64,000 bases of DNA from Cryptomeria japonica (Eukaryota > Streptophyta > Pinopsida > Cupressales > Cupressaceae), in NCBI RefSeq assembly GCF_030272615.1, contig NC_081405.1:603804677-603868676 (forward strand), in the 5' to 3' direction. How positions within the stretch are numbered: position 1 is the stretch's first letter; the number at the start of each line of letters is the position of its first letter. A program made the translations under genes and the position numbers. This document shows, one piece after another, positions 23,815 through 37,700 of this stretch. The notes below the pieces were generated by a model that worked only from the letters and a program-made list of their open reading frames with translations, was not told the origin of the DNA and searched no databases.

Positions 23815-23862
23815 CCAACTTCTTTGAATCCTAATCACTTAGAAGGGAGCCTTGAAACCACC

Positions 23863-25156
23863 ATGGGGGATAGGAGCTACTTCGAGAAGGCTAGAGAGTT
23901 AGAAGCTAGCAGAAATAAATTTAAATCCCTTAGGATCAAACTAAAAGATTCTCAAGTCAAAAGGAGAGAGCTAACTGAACAACTATTAGAAATATCTGAT
24001 AATAGTTCTTAAGATGAAGCCAAATTTGATGCCTTAGCAGAGGAAGTTGAAAAGATGAACGGTGAGAAACTGAATCTAAGGAGAGAGCTAGAAGGTCTCA
24101 CTATCCGCATGAGTCAAAAACTGGAAGCTAGAAGAGCTGCTGAAGATCTTATCAAGAAAAGAGATCAAGAGATTACAAAGATCAAACGAGAAAAAGACAC
24201 TATGCATGAGAATTTGATTGCTGAAAGAGAAGAAAAGGAGAACCTACAGCTAGATCTTGAGCTTGCATCATCTCTGAAAGAGAACCTGTCTAAGCATAAT
24301 GAAGATCTCATCAAACAACTTACTAAAGCCAATGAGAAATTGGAGAAGTTCATCAAAAGTTCTACCATGTTGGAAGAACAAATTCAATCACAAAGAATGA
24401 AGGGTGATATCTTTGGACTTGATTTTTACACAACTAAAAAAGGTGAATCCTCTAGTACAAAGAGAAACAATCCTAAGAACAAATCTGCTCCTAAGATCAA
24501 TAAGCCTACTGGTAAGAAGGTCTTTAAACCTGTTTGCTTTGTTTTCCATAAACATGGTCACACTGCAAATGTTTGTGGACAAACCTAACAGAAATATAAG
24601 TTACAATACCGATGCTAGGTATGTGTCCAAAAAATTTGAAGGTCATTGCTTCACATGTGGAATGTATGGACATAGATCTATTGAGTGCAGATATGGAGCA
24701 AACAATCCTGTGCCACACATGCATCCAAGACCAAATGGTGACTGAATGAGGAACTTTGATAATCGGGTAAACATAAACTGGCAAAGATCCTACGACAACC
24801 GGTTTAGTCCATTTGAGATGGAAAAGGTAACAAATGTTATTTGCACCTTCTGCAATAAATTTGGTCACGTGGCTATGAACTATAGAAGAAGAACAAGAAG
24901 AGGAAATGTAGGACCTTGGAGATCATCTGGTATGGCCTATTATCACTATAACAAATCGGGGCACTTAGCAAAATTCTATAGATCCAGAAATAGCAAACCG
25001 GTCAACTCTTCCAAGGATCAGAAAGGAAAGTAGAAAGTTGATATTGAAGAAACCAGAGAGGATATGAGTCAGATTTGGAAGAAGAAAAGTGATGACTCAC
25101 CTAGAGAAGAAACTGTTTCTTCACTCGGTGAAGAGAACCTTACACCGGTGACTTAA
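23863..25156 (+). pseudogene. E3 ORF1: gag-like coiled-coil protein with zinc knuckles
   Basis: The ATG at 23863 starts MGDRSYFEKARELEA; the frame ends at TAA 25154-25156. About 180 residues of Lys/Glu-rich heptad-like sequence (for example EREEKENLQLDLEL) suggest a long coiled coil. Four knuckle-like motifs follow: CFVFHKHGHTANVC, CFTCGMYGHRSIEC, CTFCNKFGHVAMNY and YHYNKSGHLAKFY. Only the second has all four ligands; the others have lost Cys. A stop at 24010 and a frameshift near 24590 break it. It matches E1/E2 ORF1 in order and type, with low residue identity. Confidence 0.82.
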
Positions 25157-25607
25157 GCCTTTTTAATATGGCTAAGGGGAGCTTAACAGTAAAACATCTC
25201 CGAACCCCTTGCGAAAAATGAGTGGGAAAGAATTTTGAAACATGAAATTTTGGTAACTTTTTGCTAACATGTTATCAACTGGTTTTCCACTTGAGTGGTG
25301 AAATTAGGGTTTGTAACCCTAATAGGCGGGAATTTATTGCAGTAGGTAAAAAGGATAAAAGTGAATTTTACTTTATCATTTTTACCCTAACTCATTTAAG
25401 AAAGAAATTTGAAGTGATTGCAGAATTGAGTAAGATTGTCTTGTTGATAATTGTCGAATTGTTTCATGATTTGAGAAATTAAGATGAATTGAAGGTTGTA
25501 GAAAGTTGAACTAGTGTGCACTTGGGCATTACAATCGGTAAACAGGGCAACATGCGCAAAACAAGGTATTTATTTGAACATACCACTTCGAATATTGTTT
25601 ATCTAGA
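25157..25607 (+). other. E3 ORF1-ORF2 spacer
   Basis: This gap of 451 bases has no supported gene. E1 and E2 have spacers of about 300 bases at the same place. A splice or internal-start signal for ORF2 could lie here; I see none that I can defend. Confidence 0.5.
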
Positions 25608-28600
25608 ATGATATCTAACTCAAAGTCTATAGAGAGGTTAATGATTACTTCTGAGCCTATGGAAGCTACAAAGGCAGAACAAATTGTGTCATATAATGCA
25701 TTGTCACAAGTTCCAAGTGGAGTTTTGGTCAAAGGCAATTTGTCCAGTTATATAGGCTGCAAGTTAGAAGATTTAGGATCTCTATACATCTACACACAGT
25801 TGAAATCACTTTGTGATAAGAACGGTAAAATTAAGACACAATATGCTAGGGTTTTCAAAAAGAGTTTTCATAATGCCTCCTATTTTCTTGAAGATTTTGA
25901 AGAAGCACATATCAGAATAATTTTGAGTAGAGTTCATGGAGAAAACATGTACTTAGAAACGACTCACACAATTACAAAGGAAGCCATTTAGGTTGTGACT
26001 AGCTATTTCTCAACTGGTGAAGTACCTGAGTTAAAGAAAATTTATAAGAACACTGTCTTCAACTTAATCTATTCTACTTCTGAGAAGTGTGCTTTTTCTA
26101 TCAACAATATTAGAGACCCTGGAGTAAAACTAGCAGTGATGGTGATAGGATACCGAGTATTTTACTGTAGTAGACAATAGTATTCCATCTGTAACAATTC
26201 ATACCTCTCATAGAATGATTGTTGATAATGCAGACTATGATCTCTATGAAGCTATCAGGAGGCAATTATTTCAAAATTTGCAATCAATTAAAAAGGATAA
26301 CAGTAAAAAAATTCAAGTATGGTCAACTATTGGTCAGATTATTCTTTTATTTTCAGAACTTTCTACCAAGAATTAGAGACATTGAGTGGTCAAAGGACTC
26401 ACCCGTCTCTGCACACATTAAGAACAACATCAAGGTTGTAAAGAATACTTTCCATGATGTCCTGAATAGGTATTTCAATGAGTTCCAAAAGAAGATGAGT
26501 ATGAGAATGAGGATACTGGAAGAAGTGGTAAAACACTTTGAGAAGGACATAATCTTCACTGTTACCACTGACTTTTTCTTAATGCAAGCAATTGAGCCAA
26601 GAGAAGAAGAAATGGAAGACATGAGTTATGAGGTTAACCATGATCTACTGGTTGGTTATGCTAATACCCTATTAGCATCGCTTATAGACAGAAAATAGGC
26701 AAAATTGGATGTTGTGGCAGTCCAAGAGGCACCTGCACAAACCAATACTACACCTGTTAAAAGTGTAAAAGGAAAGAATAAAAAGCCTGATGAAGCATCT
26801 CCAACAAAGAGTAATAGGGTTACCAGGAGTGTTCTAACCAAAAAGGAACCAGAACCCAATTAGGTATATACTAAGAAGGAGATAAAGAAGAGAGGAAAAA
26901 AATTAATTTTGCAACCAGAGTCTGAGGGAACAGATTTTGATGAATAACCAAAGAAAGAAAAAGCAACCAACAGAATATCCAAGAAGGTTAAGGAAGTGCC
27001 AAAGGCAACTATACCTATTGATATAGCATCCTTCAAACTTGAAACCCATTTTGAAAGGACAATGAAGACACTGATGAGGAATAGGTTTGACAATGTAAAG
27101 GAGCATTTTGATTCCTTCACTGAAAATGAGAAGGAGGAAGTGATTCAATAGGTAATCACTCATTTGTGTCATTATAGTAGATATCCACATGAATTAGAAA
27201 AGGATATCTCAGATTCTTTGAATACTATTCTTTTGAATAAATGGGAGGAAGCTATTAAATTAGAAAAACAAATCATTGATAAGGTATTTGTACAATATTT
27301 TTTAAGGATGATATTAGTGCTTTAGTTTCTCGATACAAATCCCAGTTTACATTCAAAGCAAGAAGACTGAAGTTACTCAGTGGAAAGAGATCAATCATTG
27401 AGATTGAGACTCATCATATAGCCTGTGATATCAAACAGATGGAAGAGCTCATCCAATCCTCTATGAATAAGGATAATGCTACTGATGATATTACTCTACC
27501 AGAAATGGATGAAGAGGAGATTATTCAACCTGATGAGGTCTATCCACTCAAGAAGAAGGATGATTCCATTATTCTTGTTGATGATAATGTTCAGAACATA
27601 GTGGACCTACCTAGAGACAACACTGTACAAAACATGGATCCCCCAACAATCACTAATGTACAGGTTACACTAGTTGAGAAACCGACTACTCAACTAAAAC
27701 TGGACAATCCACCGACAACATAACAATTGGAGAAACCCCAATCTCCACTGGTCATTCAAGAAATTCAAAAGGAGACTACTGAAAATGTTGCCACATAGTC
27801 AATTGAAAAGACAATAGAGTAGAATACAGAGAAGGCTATCATTAAGGTTGTATCCCCTGAACCGATAAAGCAAAAACAACTTGAGGATGATGATGATGAT
27901 TCTTTAAGTATTTCGGGACCTATTGATATGAACACTTTGAGCACATCATAAATGATGAAGCTGGCTAATGTTATGCAATCTAGAGCGCATAAGAAGAGAC
28001 TAAAAGAGCAAAGGGTTGAAGCAGATACAATTCAGAATGCAGTATAAATTTTGTTTGGTCTACTACCGGAAACATCTATAGCACATCTTTCTACACCCAT
28101 TAGCAAACTTGGTTAGTCAGTTGTAGATGCATCTGATCAAATCAAGTCACTAGAAGATGCTACTCAACTGTATATTGAAAAGAATCACACAAAGAAGTAT
28201 GGAGAAAAACTGGGGAAGGATATTGATAGTGGGAAAATGGCTCTGTTGCACAATAAGGATTTGTTGAGAAATGCTATTGAAACGGGAGGAAAGTATCTTG
28301 CTTCCACCTCTAATGTTTCTTTCTTTTATTCTGACATTTCAAAAAGATAAATAGAAATAGAGAAAGAGCTAGAAAGGATATGCAAGGCATATGTCCCACT
28401 CCAGGACTCTATACTTAGCTTTAACAAATCTATAGATGATTTGCATAATAGACTGCATATATATGATAATGAGAAGGCTAAGAGACTCCGGTCTCTAAAG
28501 GAACTCAAGAGTTTGCTCACATCACAAGTAGACATATTACAAAGAACCTACTCCAATGCAGAAGCTATCTTAGCAACCCCTGAAACCTTCACCCTGGACT

Positions 28601-28716
28601 CAATGGAAGAATTCTATTCATAGTTGTTGTCTACATCTGAGTATATTGAGAACACTTTGTCACAATTGAAGACAAGCTACAATGTTATTTTTATGAGGCT
28701 TATGCTTGAATTCTGA
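25608..28716 (+). pseudogene. E3 ORF2: divergent homologue of E1/E2 ORF2
   Basis: The start at 25608 reads MISNSKSIERLM. The conserved core is recognisable: RIILSRVHGENMYLE followed by THTITKEAI and VVTSY, matching RIVLSKVHGEFFWQD and KITREVVRAVTG in E1. KYGQLLVRLFFYF fits the FRFGNLLVCLML segment. A basic stretch follows (26700-26870), then an acidic linker (27439-27723), and the C-terminus (28030-28716) is helical and charged. Breaks: TAG at 25989, a frameshift between 26160 and 26219, another between 26880 and 27439, and several stops. Function unknown. Conservation of order in E3 despite strong divergence suggests the protein once mattered to the element. Confidence 0.72.
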
Positions 28717-28977
28717 TACAATTTTTTTTTTGTTACTGTTGAATATGCTAAACACTGTGATACAAATTTTCTATCTATATATATAAATTTTTCTTTTTCA
28801 ATTTGGCATTGTTGTCAAAGGGGGAGTAGAAATATGTATGTGTGTTTCTGAAAATTTTGTATAATGTATGCAATAAGGGGGAGCATGAGTAAATGTGTAA
28901 ATTTGTTATGCATGCACACTTAGCATTATTACTGTAAAAAATTTCTAAGTGTTGCCATCAATGCCAAAAAGGGAGAT
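28717..28977 (+). other. E3 3-prime spacer and doubled polypurine tract
   Basis: Non-coding. CAAAGGGGGAG at 28816-28826 follows the phrase TTTGGCATTGTTGT, and a second tract, GCCAAAAAGGGAGAT, at 28963-28977 abuts the LTR. The first phrase is almost the same as in copia E4 (TTTGGCATCGTTGTCAAAGG, 58381-58400). Confidence 0.78.
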
Positions 28978-30091
28978 TGTTGGCTTGATGATGATTGTAA
29001 TGAATTCATCACTTGTTGTCATTGATGAAGCACTCTCTCACACACATATGATTATATTGACTACCAGTGTAACTTCAATTGTTTACACTCTCAACCGGTA
29101 TGTTAGAGGTTTATCTCTAACCAATACTTTGTGTCAACCGGTATGTGCATAAGAGACAACCTATGGTTATACTAAGTTGACATAAAGATGAAGATCAAGA
29201 TGGAGATCAAGCGAAGACTAAAGGACAACGGTTCATATGTTTTATTCAAACCAGTATTAATTGTTCCAACCAGTATTTGTTGATTTTTGTGACGAGTTAC
29301 CAACACTGACTACTTGGCGGTAATTTTTGTGATGAGTTATGATCATTTGTCTAGATAAACTGCACCTAGGAAATTATGTCATGATTTCCTTAGGCTGACA
29401 TAAGATTTGAATGTCTATTTAAAGACATCTTAGTGAATAATTTGAGAGAGATGTTATGTAACTGATGGTATGCATGAAGAGTGAAAGTTTTTTGAAGAGC
29501 GATAAGTGTTAAGATGAAGAGTGTGTTGAAGAGAAGTGTTGAATGTACTTAGAAGGATCTGATCAAGCAAGTATTGTGCTACTCAGAATAGTTCAAACCA
29601 TTCTTGTTGTTTTCTAACCATTACAACAGAATCAAATCCCTTAACTAGTTAAGCTCTAACAAGATTCAATATATAAATCATCTAACAAGGTGATCCATTA
29701 GTTTGGATTCTTAAATCCTTCAGTGAGGTTACTCCTAATAGGGTACTACTCTTAACAGGGTATAAGTTTCTAATCAAGCTTTGGGATCTCTAACAAGATT
29801 CACTCCTAGCAAAGCACTTTGTAGACCTTAACCGGTCAGTTATCTATTACTGTAGATAGTTAACTTGTGAGTTCCATCTCACCATGGTTTTTACCTATTT
29901 GGGTTTTCCACGTATAAACACTTGTGTTATGGTGGATGCTTTACTTTTTATGGATGTTGTTATATCATTATGGATTGCATGCATTGTGTTTAAAAGCTTT
30001 GTTAAGTTTATCTACCAGTTAGTGTTTGAAGTAGTGTTTAATTTGGTGTCACTGATTCACCCCCCTCTCTTAGTGCTTTTCAAGTCCATTA
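28978..30091 (+). repeat. E3 3-prime LTR
   Basis: The LTR is 1114 bp, starting TGTTGGCTTGATGATG and ending AAGTCCATTA (CA to TA at the last dinucleotide). TATTTAAA is at 29416-29423. The box CACCATGGTTTTTACC / GGGTTTTCCACG lies at 29880-29912 and is shared with E4. Short AACAAGGT / AACAAGATT phrases recur in it. Confidence 0.9.
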
Positions 30092-30690
30092 TTGAAAAGG
30101 GTACCAAATTAAGCCTAGAGTACGAGAGGGAAACACATGCCATCTCCAACAACTTGCCATTGGGATAAAGACACACTCAGACCTGTGAGACCAGGTGGAA
30201 TTGATGTCTGGTACTTGCGATCTTGCACCCGCCACTAAATGCATTATATATATATGATGACTGAATTGATGCTATGATGTTTGTGATTATCTTCTAGTCT
30301 CTTCGTGACTAGAGATGATGTCATACCACTCATTGCGAGAATGATCAGGCAAGTGATAGAGAATCACAACGTCATATCATTCTCGCAATGAGTGGTATGA
30401 CATCATCTCTAGTCACAAAGACACTAGAAGATAATCACAAACATCATAGCATCAATTCAGTCATCATAATCATAGAGTAGGGTTAGCTAAATATAAATAT
30501 CATCAAAATCCCATAAGCAATATGATCCATCATGAATAATGATCAAATATAGATCCATCATCATATCCAATATAATCATGAAATAGGGTTAGTACATAAC
30601 ATGATACCATCAAATTATCATAAAGTAGACTAAGCTATATCAATATATTCCTTTGATGTACAAAAAGACAAGATGAATTAGGGAAGGGCA
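30092..30690. other. Non-coding G2 region, right part
   Basis: No gene is supported. It has the phrase CAGACCTGTGAGACCAGGTGG near 30178, shared with the first kilobase of the window, a long near-perfect hairpin (30254-30467), and three degenerate repeats around ATAGGGTTAG (about 30475, 30585 and 30620). Confidence 0.5.
30254..30467. repeat. 92-bp inverted repeat with 30-bp loop
   Basis: Arms 30254-30345 and 30376-30467 are complementary over 92 bases with two mismatches by my alignment. The loop is 30346-30375. The transcript of either strand would fold into a long double-stranded hairpin. Confidence 0.93.
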
Positions 30691-31246
30691 CTATAGTATA
30701 TATATGTATATGCATATGCATGTGTGTGTGTGTGTGTGTGTGTGTACACACACATATGTATATGTATATGTATACACACACGCAGATATGTATATACATA
30801 CATATATATGTATGTATATATGTAAATATGTATGCACATGTACATGTACATGTACATATACATACATACATACATACATACATATACATATATATACATA
30901 CATACATACATGTGTGTGTGTACATACACATATACATATACACACATATATTTGTATGTATATGTATATATATGTGTGTGTGTGTATGTGTATATATGCG
31001 TGTATGTATACATATACATACACACACATATATATACATACACACATATATACACATACATACACACACACATATATACATATACATGTATATATGCATA
31101 TACATGTATACATGTATACATGTGTACATGTGTATACATGTATACACACACACACACACATATATGTACATACATATACACACATATACAATAATAATAA
31201 TAATTAAAATAATAAAAATGAAATGTATATGTGTGTGTGAGTGTGA

Positions 31247-31286
<40 letters not shown>

Positions 31287-31345
31287 TTGTACATATGCAC
31301 ATATGTATGCACACACACACACATATATATATGTATGTAGGTACT
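30691..31345. repeat. Compound microsatellite cluster (GT/CA, TATACA, TACA)
   Basis: Alternating purine-pyrimidine DNA built from GT, CA, TATG and TACA units. It is interrupted near 31190-31225 by an AATAATAATAATTAAAATAA core. Open frames here are repeat artefacts. Confidence 0.97.
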
Positions 31346-32000
31346 TTTTTTTTTGCTCAGTGACATGGATTTTTTTAGCTTGGTGCAATCACTAGGTGAG
31401 GCCACAAACTGAGGGGCCTCATCCCCTAAATTCATATTTGAGGTATAAACACCTCTATGCATTAGTCTTATCATATGTATCTCACCTTATCACTCTGCTA
31501 GATCACCTTATAACTCCCTCACCTTATCTCTCCATGAACTCTTTATATCTCCCTGCTCCTTATCACTCCACATGGATCCTTATATCTCCAACCCCTTATC
31601 ACTCCACATTCGGTCCACATGCATGGAACCTCACTCCTTATCACTCCATCTTACCTCTTTATATGTCCGTAGCTTCTTCCTTATCACTCCATCCACCCTG
31701 CAGAGTTTGTCTTCTAACAACAATTTCACAATCCAACACTAGGGGAACCTCGTAGCATTTCTTTGTGCCATGTCATCGCTGGGGCAAACACTAAGTCAAC
31801 TCCATATTGAATCGAGCACGAACACCATCATTTTTTAAGACTACTGCTGATCAAACTTTGTAGACCACACACCACCGTTTGGTATGTGAGGATTCCACAA
31901 ACCTGCATCCACCAAAAGCAGTTAAGGATGAGACTCGAACATAAGACTGCACTATCAATAGGGCTCTTGACAAATGTCACGCTATGGGGTGAACCCCTAT
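31346..32000. other. Unique segment between microsatellites; possible SINE-like sequence
   Basis: No protein gene is supported. On the minus strand, GTTCGAGTCTC (reverse complement of 31927-31937) resembles a pol III B box. ATAGCGTGACATTTGTCAAGAGC upstream of it could be a poor A box. A tRNA-derived SINE is therefore possible but not shown: I see no clear tail or target duplication. Confidence 0.3.
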
Positions 32001-32545
<545 letters not shown>

Positions 32546-32705
32546 TGTCAGTTTTGTTTTCCTTAATTTTTTTAATGTTGTCTTTGTTGTTTTTTAATTT
32601 TTAAATTTTTTTTGGTTTGTACAGTTTTCAGCTAGGTTTTTTGAGTTGGGGTGGTCTTATTTCTCTTTTTCTTATTTTTTTTCTTTGTATTGTCTCTCTT
32701 TGTAT
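32546..32705. other. T-rich spacer between microsatellites
   Basis: A T-rich unique stretch without any supported feature. Confidence 0.6.
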
Positions 32706-33400
32706 ATATATATATATATAGATATATATACATACATGGATGTATATATATGTATGTATATATACACACATATGCATGTATATATATATCTATATATACA
32801 TGCATATATGTACACACACACATATGCATATGTATATATGTGTGTGTATATATATATCTATGTATATATATCTATGTATATATATGTATGTATATGTATA
32901 TATATATACACATATATATGCACATGTATATATGTATATATATATGCATGCATATATACATGCATATATACATATGTGCATGCATATATATATGCATGTA
33001 TACATATATACATGTATATATATGCATATATACATTTTTGCATGCATGTATATACATATATATATATATATGCATGTATATATATATATATAAACATATA
33101 TATATATACATATATATATACATATATATATATACATATATATATACATATACATATATATATACATATATATATACATATACATATATATATACATATA
33201 TATATATATACATATATATATATACATATATATATACATACATATATATATATACATATATATATACATACATATATATATATACATATATATATATACA
33301 TATATATATACATACATATATATATATATTTGCATGCATGTATATATATATGCATATATAAATATGTGCATATGCACGTATACATGCATATATGCATGTA
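32706..33400. repeat. (TATACA)/(TATG) microsatellite, ~700 bp
   Basis: Almost purely alternating purine and pyrimidine, mainly ATATATACAT units, ending at TATGCATGTATAC just before 33404. Long Ile-Tyr-rich open frames on both strands are artefacts. Confidence 0.97.
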
Positions 33401-33403
33401 TAC

Positions 33404-34779
33404 TGTTGACTCTAAATTTTACTTTTGAAATGAACAGGCTTATGGGAATTCAGTTATGGAGAACCTATTGCGCTAAATTCACTGAATGACCTCCGAATTT
33501 AAGAAGCCAACTTTTCCTTGTGATTGGGGGAAAAGGGGAAGAAGAAACTTAAACCAAAATGATCTAGACTATTTAGGCAATGTGCCAGAGCATTTTGGAA
33601 AAACCATAAACAACATATAAAACCTAGAAACATTCGGTTTTAAAGCCCATTCAACAATCTATATATCTGAATAGAACCATAAACAAGACACAATCAAGAT
33701 TCCTTTTAACATAAAGAAACATACATCACACATCCACCAGATAACAAGTGCAAAACATAGTTTAATCCACAGAGTATTAGACATATATCTCCAAAGTCAT
33801 CAGAATTATAAGAATGCACAAAAATCTATTACAACATATTGAAAATAAACATCACAGAAAACAACATTCTGATTATCCTTTTGTCAGAAAAAATAATGGC
33901 TAAAAGGCTTAATTTCTATCTAGAATACTTAATTGTTCTTTTTCATAAAAATTCTAAACCCCTAAAACAGGAAAGAAAACAACATAAATAGAGCCCTCGA
34001 CTCGGCTAACAGTTCAAAGCATCCCCCATCCTCCCGCAACCGCTTTCGAATAGAAAAAACCACCGTGGCATCCTACAAGAACGCACCCAACAAAAATTCT
34101 TCCAAAGTTGTTGCTTCCACCTTGCCATGTCATCTCTGTACCTGCTTGAACAAAAAATATTTTGATGCGAATCACAACCAGAGAGATAGGTCACCATGGG
34201 CAACATGTGGCAGTTTCGAGTACATCCAAAAAGGAGAGCCTAAATAGAAAAAGGATGGGCAATGTAGAGGTGCCATGTGTCCCTATCTTCACATGATGCA
34301 GAGTGTGGTACAATAGGATGCTCAGTCATAAAAAATTGAGCCATTTGGCAACTCCACGTTCCCCTAACCTCAAATAGAAAAAGTGAGCCATCAGGAACAA
34401 CGCCAAAATGACATCTGGCCTGTACGCTAAGTGTAGCTGGAAAGTCAAAAGAAAGGGGTGCCACCCGATTAAAATGCCACCTACGGACAACCTCAAAATG
34501 ATGTTAACATTTCTTGGCAACTAAAAGGGGGCATTCTGCTTGCGGAATGCTAGAACCCAAAAATGCTGGTTCGGAGACCAAACTTCATGTCAGAATAGGT
34601 TGGAGAAGATCGAAGACCTACTGCATTGGACTCCATTCTTCCTTGGAGGGCACTGTTTGTGCTTCCAGACTCTGGTAATGCTGATCCAGACAAATTATCT
34701 CATTGAATGGCAAGCCTACATGTTCGTCATGGACCAGTTTTAGGAGCGTGTAGAGATGGATGAGGGGATGCAAGAGATG
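33404..34779. other. Non-coding; possible outer LTR of G3
   Basis: It starts TGTTGACTCTAAATTTTAC, a plausible LTR terminus, right where the microsatellite stops. By position it could be the 3-prime LTR of the minus-strand gypsy G3. I could not find a matching second LTR in the window or a clear polypurine tract, so the assignment is weak. Open minus-strand stretches at 34006-34206 and 34240-34464 lie in the frame of the large upstream ORF but have no features. Confidence 0.3.
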
Positions 34780-37700
34780 CTAGACCTCTTCCGTAGAGAT
34801 GGGATTGTTCAGGTGTTGGAGGAAAGTTCTATCCTTTTGTAAATGCTTGACCTGATCTAAAATCTTCTTAACTTCCAGTACAAAACCATCCATAGGGAAT
34901 GGAGAAGGTATGCTTAACAAGACAAACCTCTCTACGTGTTGCTTGATGTCTGAGATGGAGATATGCAATGGCTCCAGTGCTGCTGATACGTGCATGATCA
35001 CTCTATGGTGGTTGATGAAAGCATTAGTTTTCTTGATAAATTACCGATGGTTTACTATTCCCTTTGCTCTCAAATCTTCATCTTGGGATGCATACAACAT
35101 TTAGATTAGGTCCTAAGCCAGAGGGATATTGGAAGCAATGATGACCATAGAACTGTTGATGAGGGCTCCCGCCTTGGTGTAGAGGCATTGCACTTCTCTG
35201 ATGAACCTCAGCATGGTCTGCAATGAGGGGCTACATTGCTTAATTCTTTCCCAATGGGAAATATACAATTCCAACATGATCGGAGAAAAGTCTTGATAAA
35301 CCTACATGAGGGGAGGAATACTTAGCAATAGTGAGACTTACTCACTCTTTGTCATTATTTCATGTTGCATCTCCCTACACCTATCTTGCTCGATGACCAC
35401 TTGGCTTTCCACAATGAGGATCCTGGCACTTCCATCTTGCACAGTCTATTGGAGTTGCGATATACGATCTTGCCCCTGCTGTAAGAAAACCTCCACGTCC
35501 AGAATTTTTCTCTCCGCTTTCTCTATGCCATTGCCTTTTTCACACAACTCTGTTTCAAATCTCGCTTTATCCTTTGAAAGCATGACCTACGTGTCGCTCA
35601 GTTGCCATGCGTACTCTTATTTTAGACAAATCTCCTCACGCAGTTGTGCTTGCACTTGGGTGGCATCTCTAGAAGTTGCCTTTAGCTGGTGGATCTCTTG
35701 GTCCTTTTCCTGTAGTTCCTTAAAAGATACATTTCTCATTGTCTTATGATCCTTCAATTGATAACTCACATTATTAAGGGCGTCCTATAGCTTTCCTTTC
35801 TCCGAATTAGCCCATGTCAGCAATCCTTGTAGGCGATTGATCTTGGCATTCCGAGCTTTATCTTCTTTTCTCTACCGGGCCAGAGATTCTTGGAGGTTCA
35901 CATTCTCTGTTTGTAGCTTCTCCAAGTGACTACTCTTTTTGATGAAGTCCAAAGACATGGCCTTTGAAGTTTCCTCCATCATTTCAAATTTGTTGGATGC
36001 TTTAGCATTTAAGAGGTTGACGCCAATAGCATGTAGAGTGTAATCGTTGGGTTTCATTTGGGCTTCTGGCTTATCAACCTTGGAGAACATATTTGCAAAT
36101 AAAAGAAAATATTTTTCCTTATTGAAATGTGTCTATAGGTGCAGATGGGCTGGCCTGGCACCTTCCTTTTCTTTCTATTTGCCAATCTTGTCAATACGGG
36201 TGGTCTTGGAATAGGTAACCTGTTGCAGGAAATCATTTGGGATGGCAATAACCTGGCCTACAAAAGCTATGCTAGGGGGAACCGCAAAGGGAAATTGGGA
36301 AATGGGGCCACCAAAAGCTATCTGGATATGTTGTGCAAGTGTGTCTGGAGAAAAAAATGGGACAAAGGGAGAGGCTCCTAAGGGGAACGGATCAACGGGC
36401 ACTTCTCCGACATTCTGGGGAGGAGTGGACTCTCCAAAACCAAGCCTATGCGAGATGGTGGCTGCTTCAGACATCTGCGAGGAAAATGCTACGAGGATGA
36501 AAATAGGGGTCGAGAATGGAATAGAGGCCTATGGGAATTCTTCTTAGGGATCAACCAGTGCTCTGGCGGGAGCTAATTTAAGGGCGGTAGAAATCTAGGT
36601 TTGCATTGCAACAAGAGGGGTAGCAGAAGAAACAACTTGAGTAGAAGGAAGAGGTGAAGAAGGGAGTACCTGAACTGCAGAAGTCACCAACTGCTGAGGA
36701 TCTGAGGGAAACCCCGAGGCTTGAGGAGATGAACTCTTCTTTGTGGAACTCATATATTGCATTTTACTAGGAGGGACGTCATGCTTTTTTTTCTCATCTT
36801 GTCTCTTTCCAGCCTGGGAACGGGGCTTGTGAGCAGAACCAGCGAGAGGAAGAAGAATATGGGGCTTAGGATCTGGCTCTTTAATACTTATAGCCTCTAC
36901 GTCTTGCCACTGGGCCACCTTGAGAGAAGAGTATTCATGTGGGAAACTATCACCTGTCTCTTCATCAGATTTATTGTGCCAACGCCATTCTAGCTCAAAA
37001 TGTTTGTCAAGGGGGTCATTCCCAATGTTAGCCCTAGGTTGACATACTTCTTGCCCATAGATCCAAAAATCCTCCCTCTTCTTTTTGGGTGAGGAATCTA
37101 TAGTCATGGCTTCTAGCATTTCCTGGGGAATGGGTTTTTCTAGGTTATACTTCTGCATGGTTGCATAGAAGGTCAACCACAGGGGTTGCTTTAGGATGGG
37201 AAAATTGTTGAGACCCACATACAAATTTGGGTCATCCACTTGTGGATTTGTGCGTCCTTCTCACGAGCTCCGATTCTCTTGCTTCACCGCATTCTTCCTT
37301 CTGCTAAGACACCCATCTGGGTCCTAACTCCAATGATCATCAATCACAACTAGGTCGAGCTGCACCAGCTTGGATGTCAAGACTTCCTCATTCTTATTTC
37401 TCTGGAATAGAGTAATGGGACCAATTTCCTTGTGGTCTTCAGTGATGGAGGTGTCATGCTTTGCCACCCCAATGGCTCTATCGATTCTTACTAATTGTCA
37501 TGCAATTTCTAGAGCAAGGGTTCTTTGAGTCACATAGGTAGGTAAGCAGAATGGTTCCTTAGAGAAACCATGCACCCAGATGAAAGAGAAATTGCTACCT
37601 ATGAACCAGTCGCAGGGGGGGCATTCATTACACATCCAGTTTATTTGATTATGAGAGAAGCGAGCAAGCAGTTTGCTAGGGATTGAACCGAAATCCCTAA

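Larger units (their letters stand above)
22900..30091 (+). mobile_element. E3: non-autonomous LTR retrotransposon, two ORFs, no pol
   Basis: LTRs are 22900-23800 and 28978-30091, primer site 23801-23814, ORF1 23863-25156, ORF2 25608-28716 and polypurine tract 28963-28977. Flanks are TTGAC (22895-22899) and TTGAA (30092-30096), a target duplication with one mismatch or a decayed one. The architecture equals E1 and E2 but proteins are much more divergent, so E3 is a separate subfamily. No protease, RT, RNase H or integrase motif was found in about 5 kb of internal DNA. Confidence 0.88.

Noticed and set aside
30254-30467. CRISPR-like or rho-independent terminator reading of the inverted repeat
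   Set aside because: This is nuclear plant DNA; one long inverted repeat without spacer array or T-run.
34065-34247. Plus-strand 60-codon frame near 34100
   Set aside because: No motif; stop density is low in all frames there.
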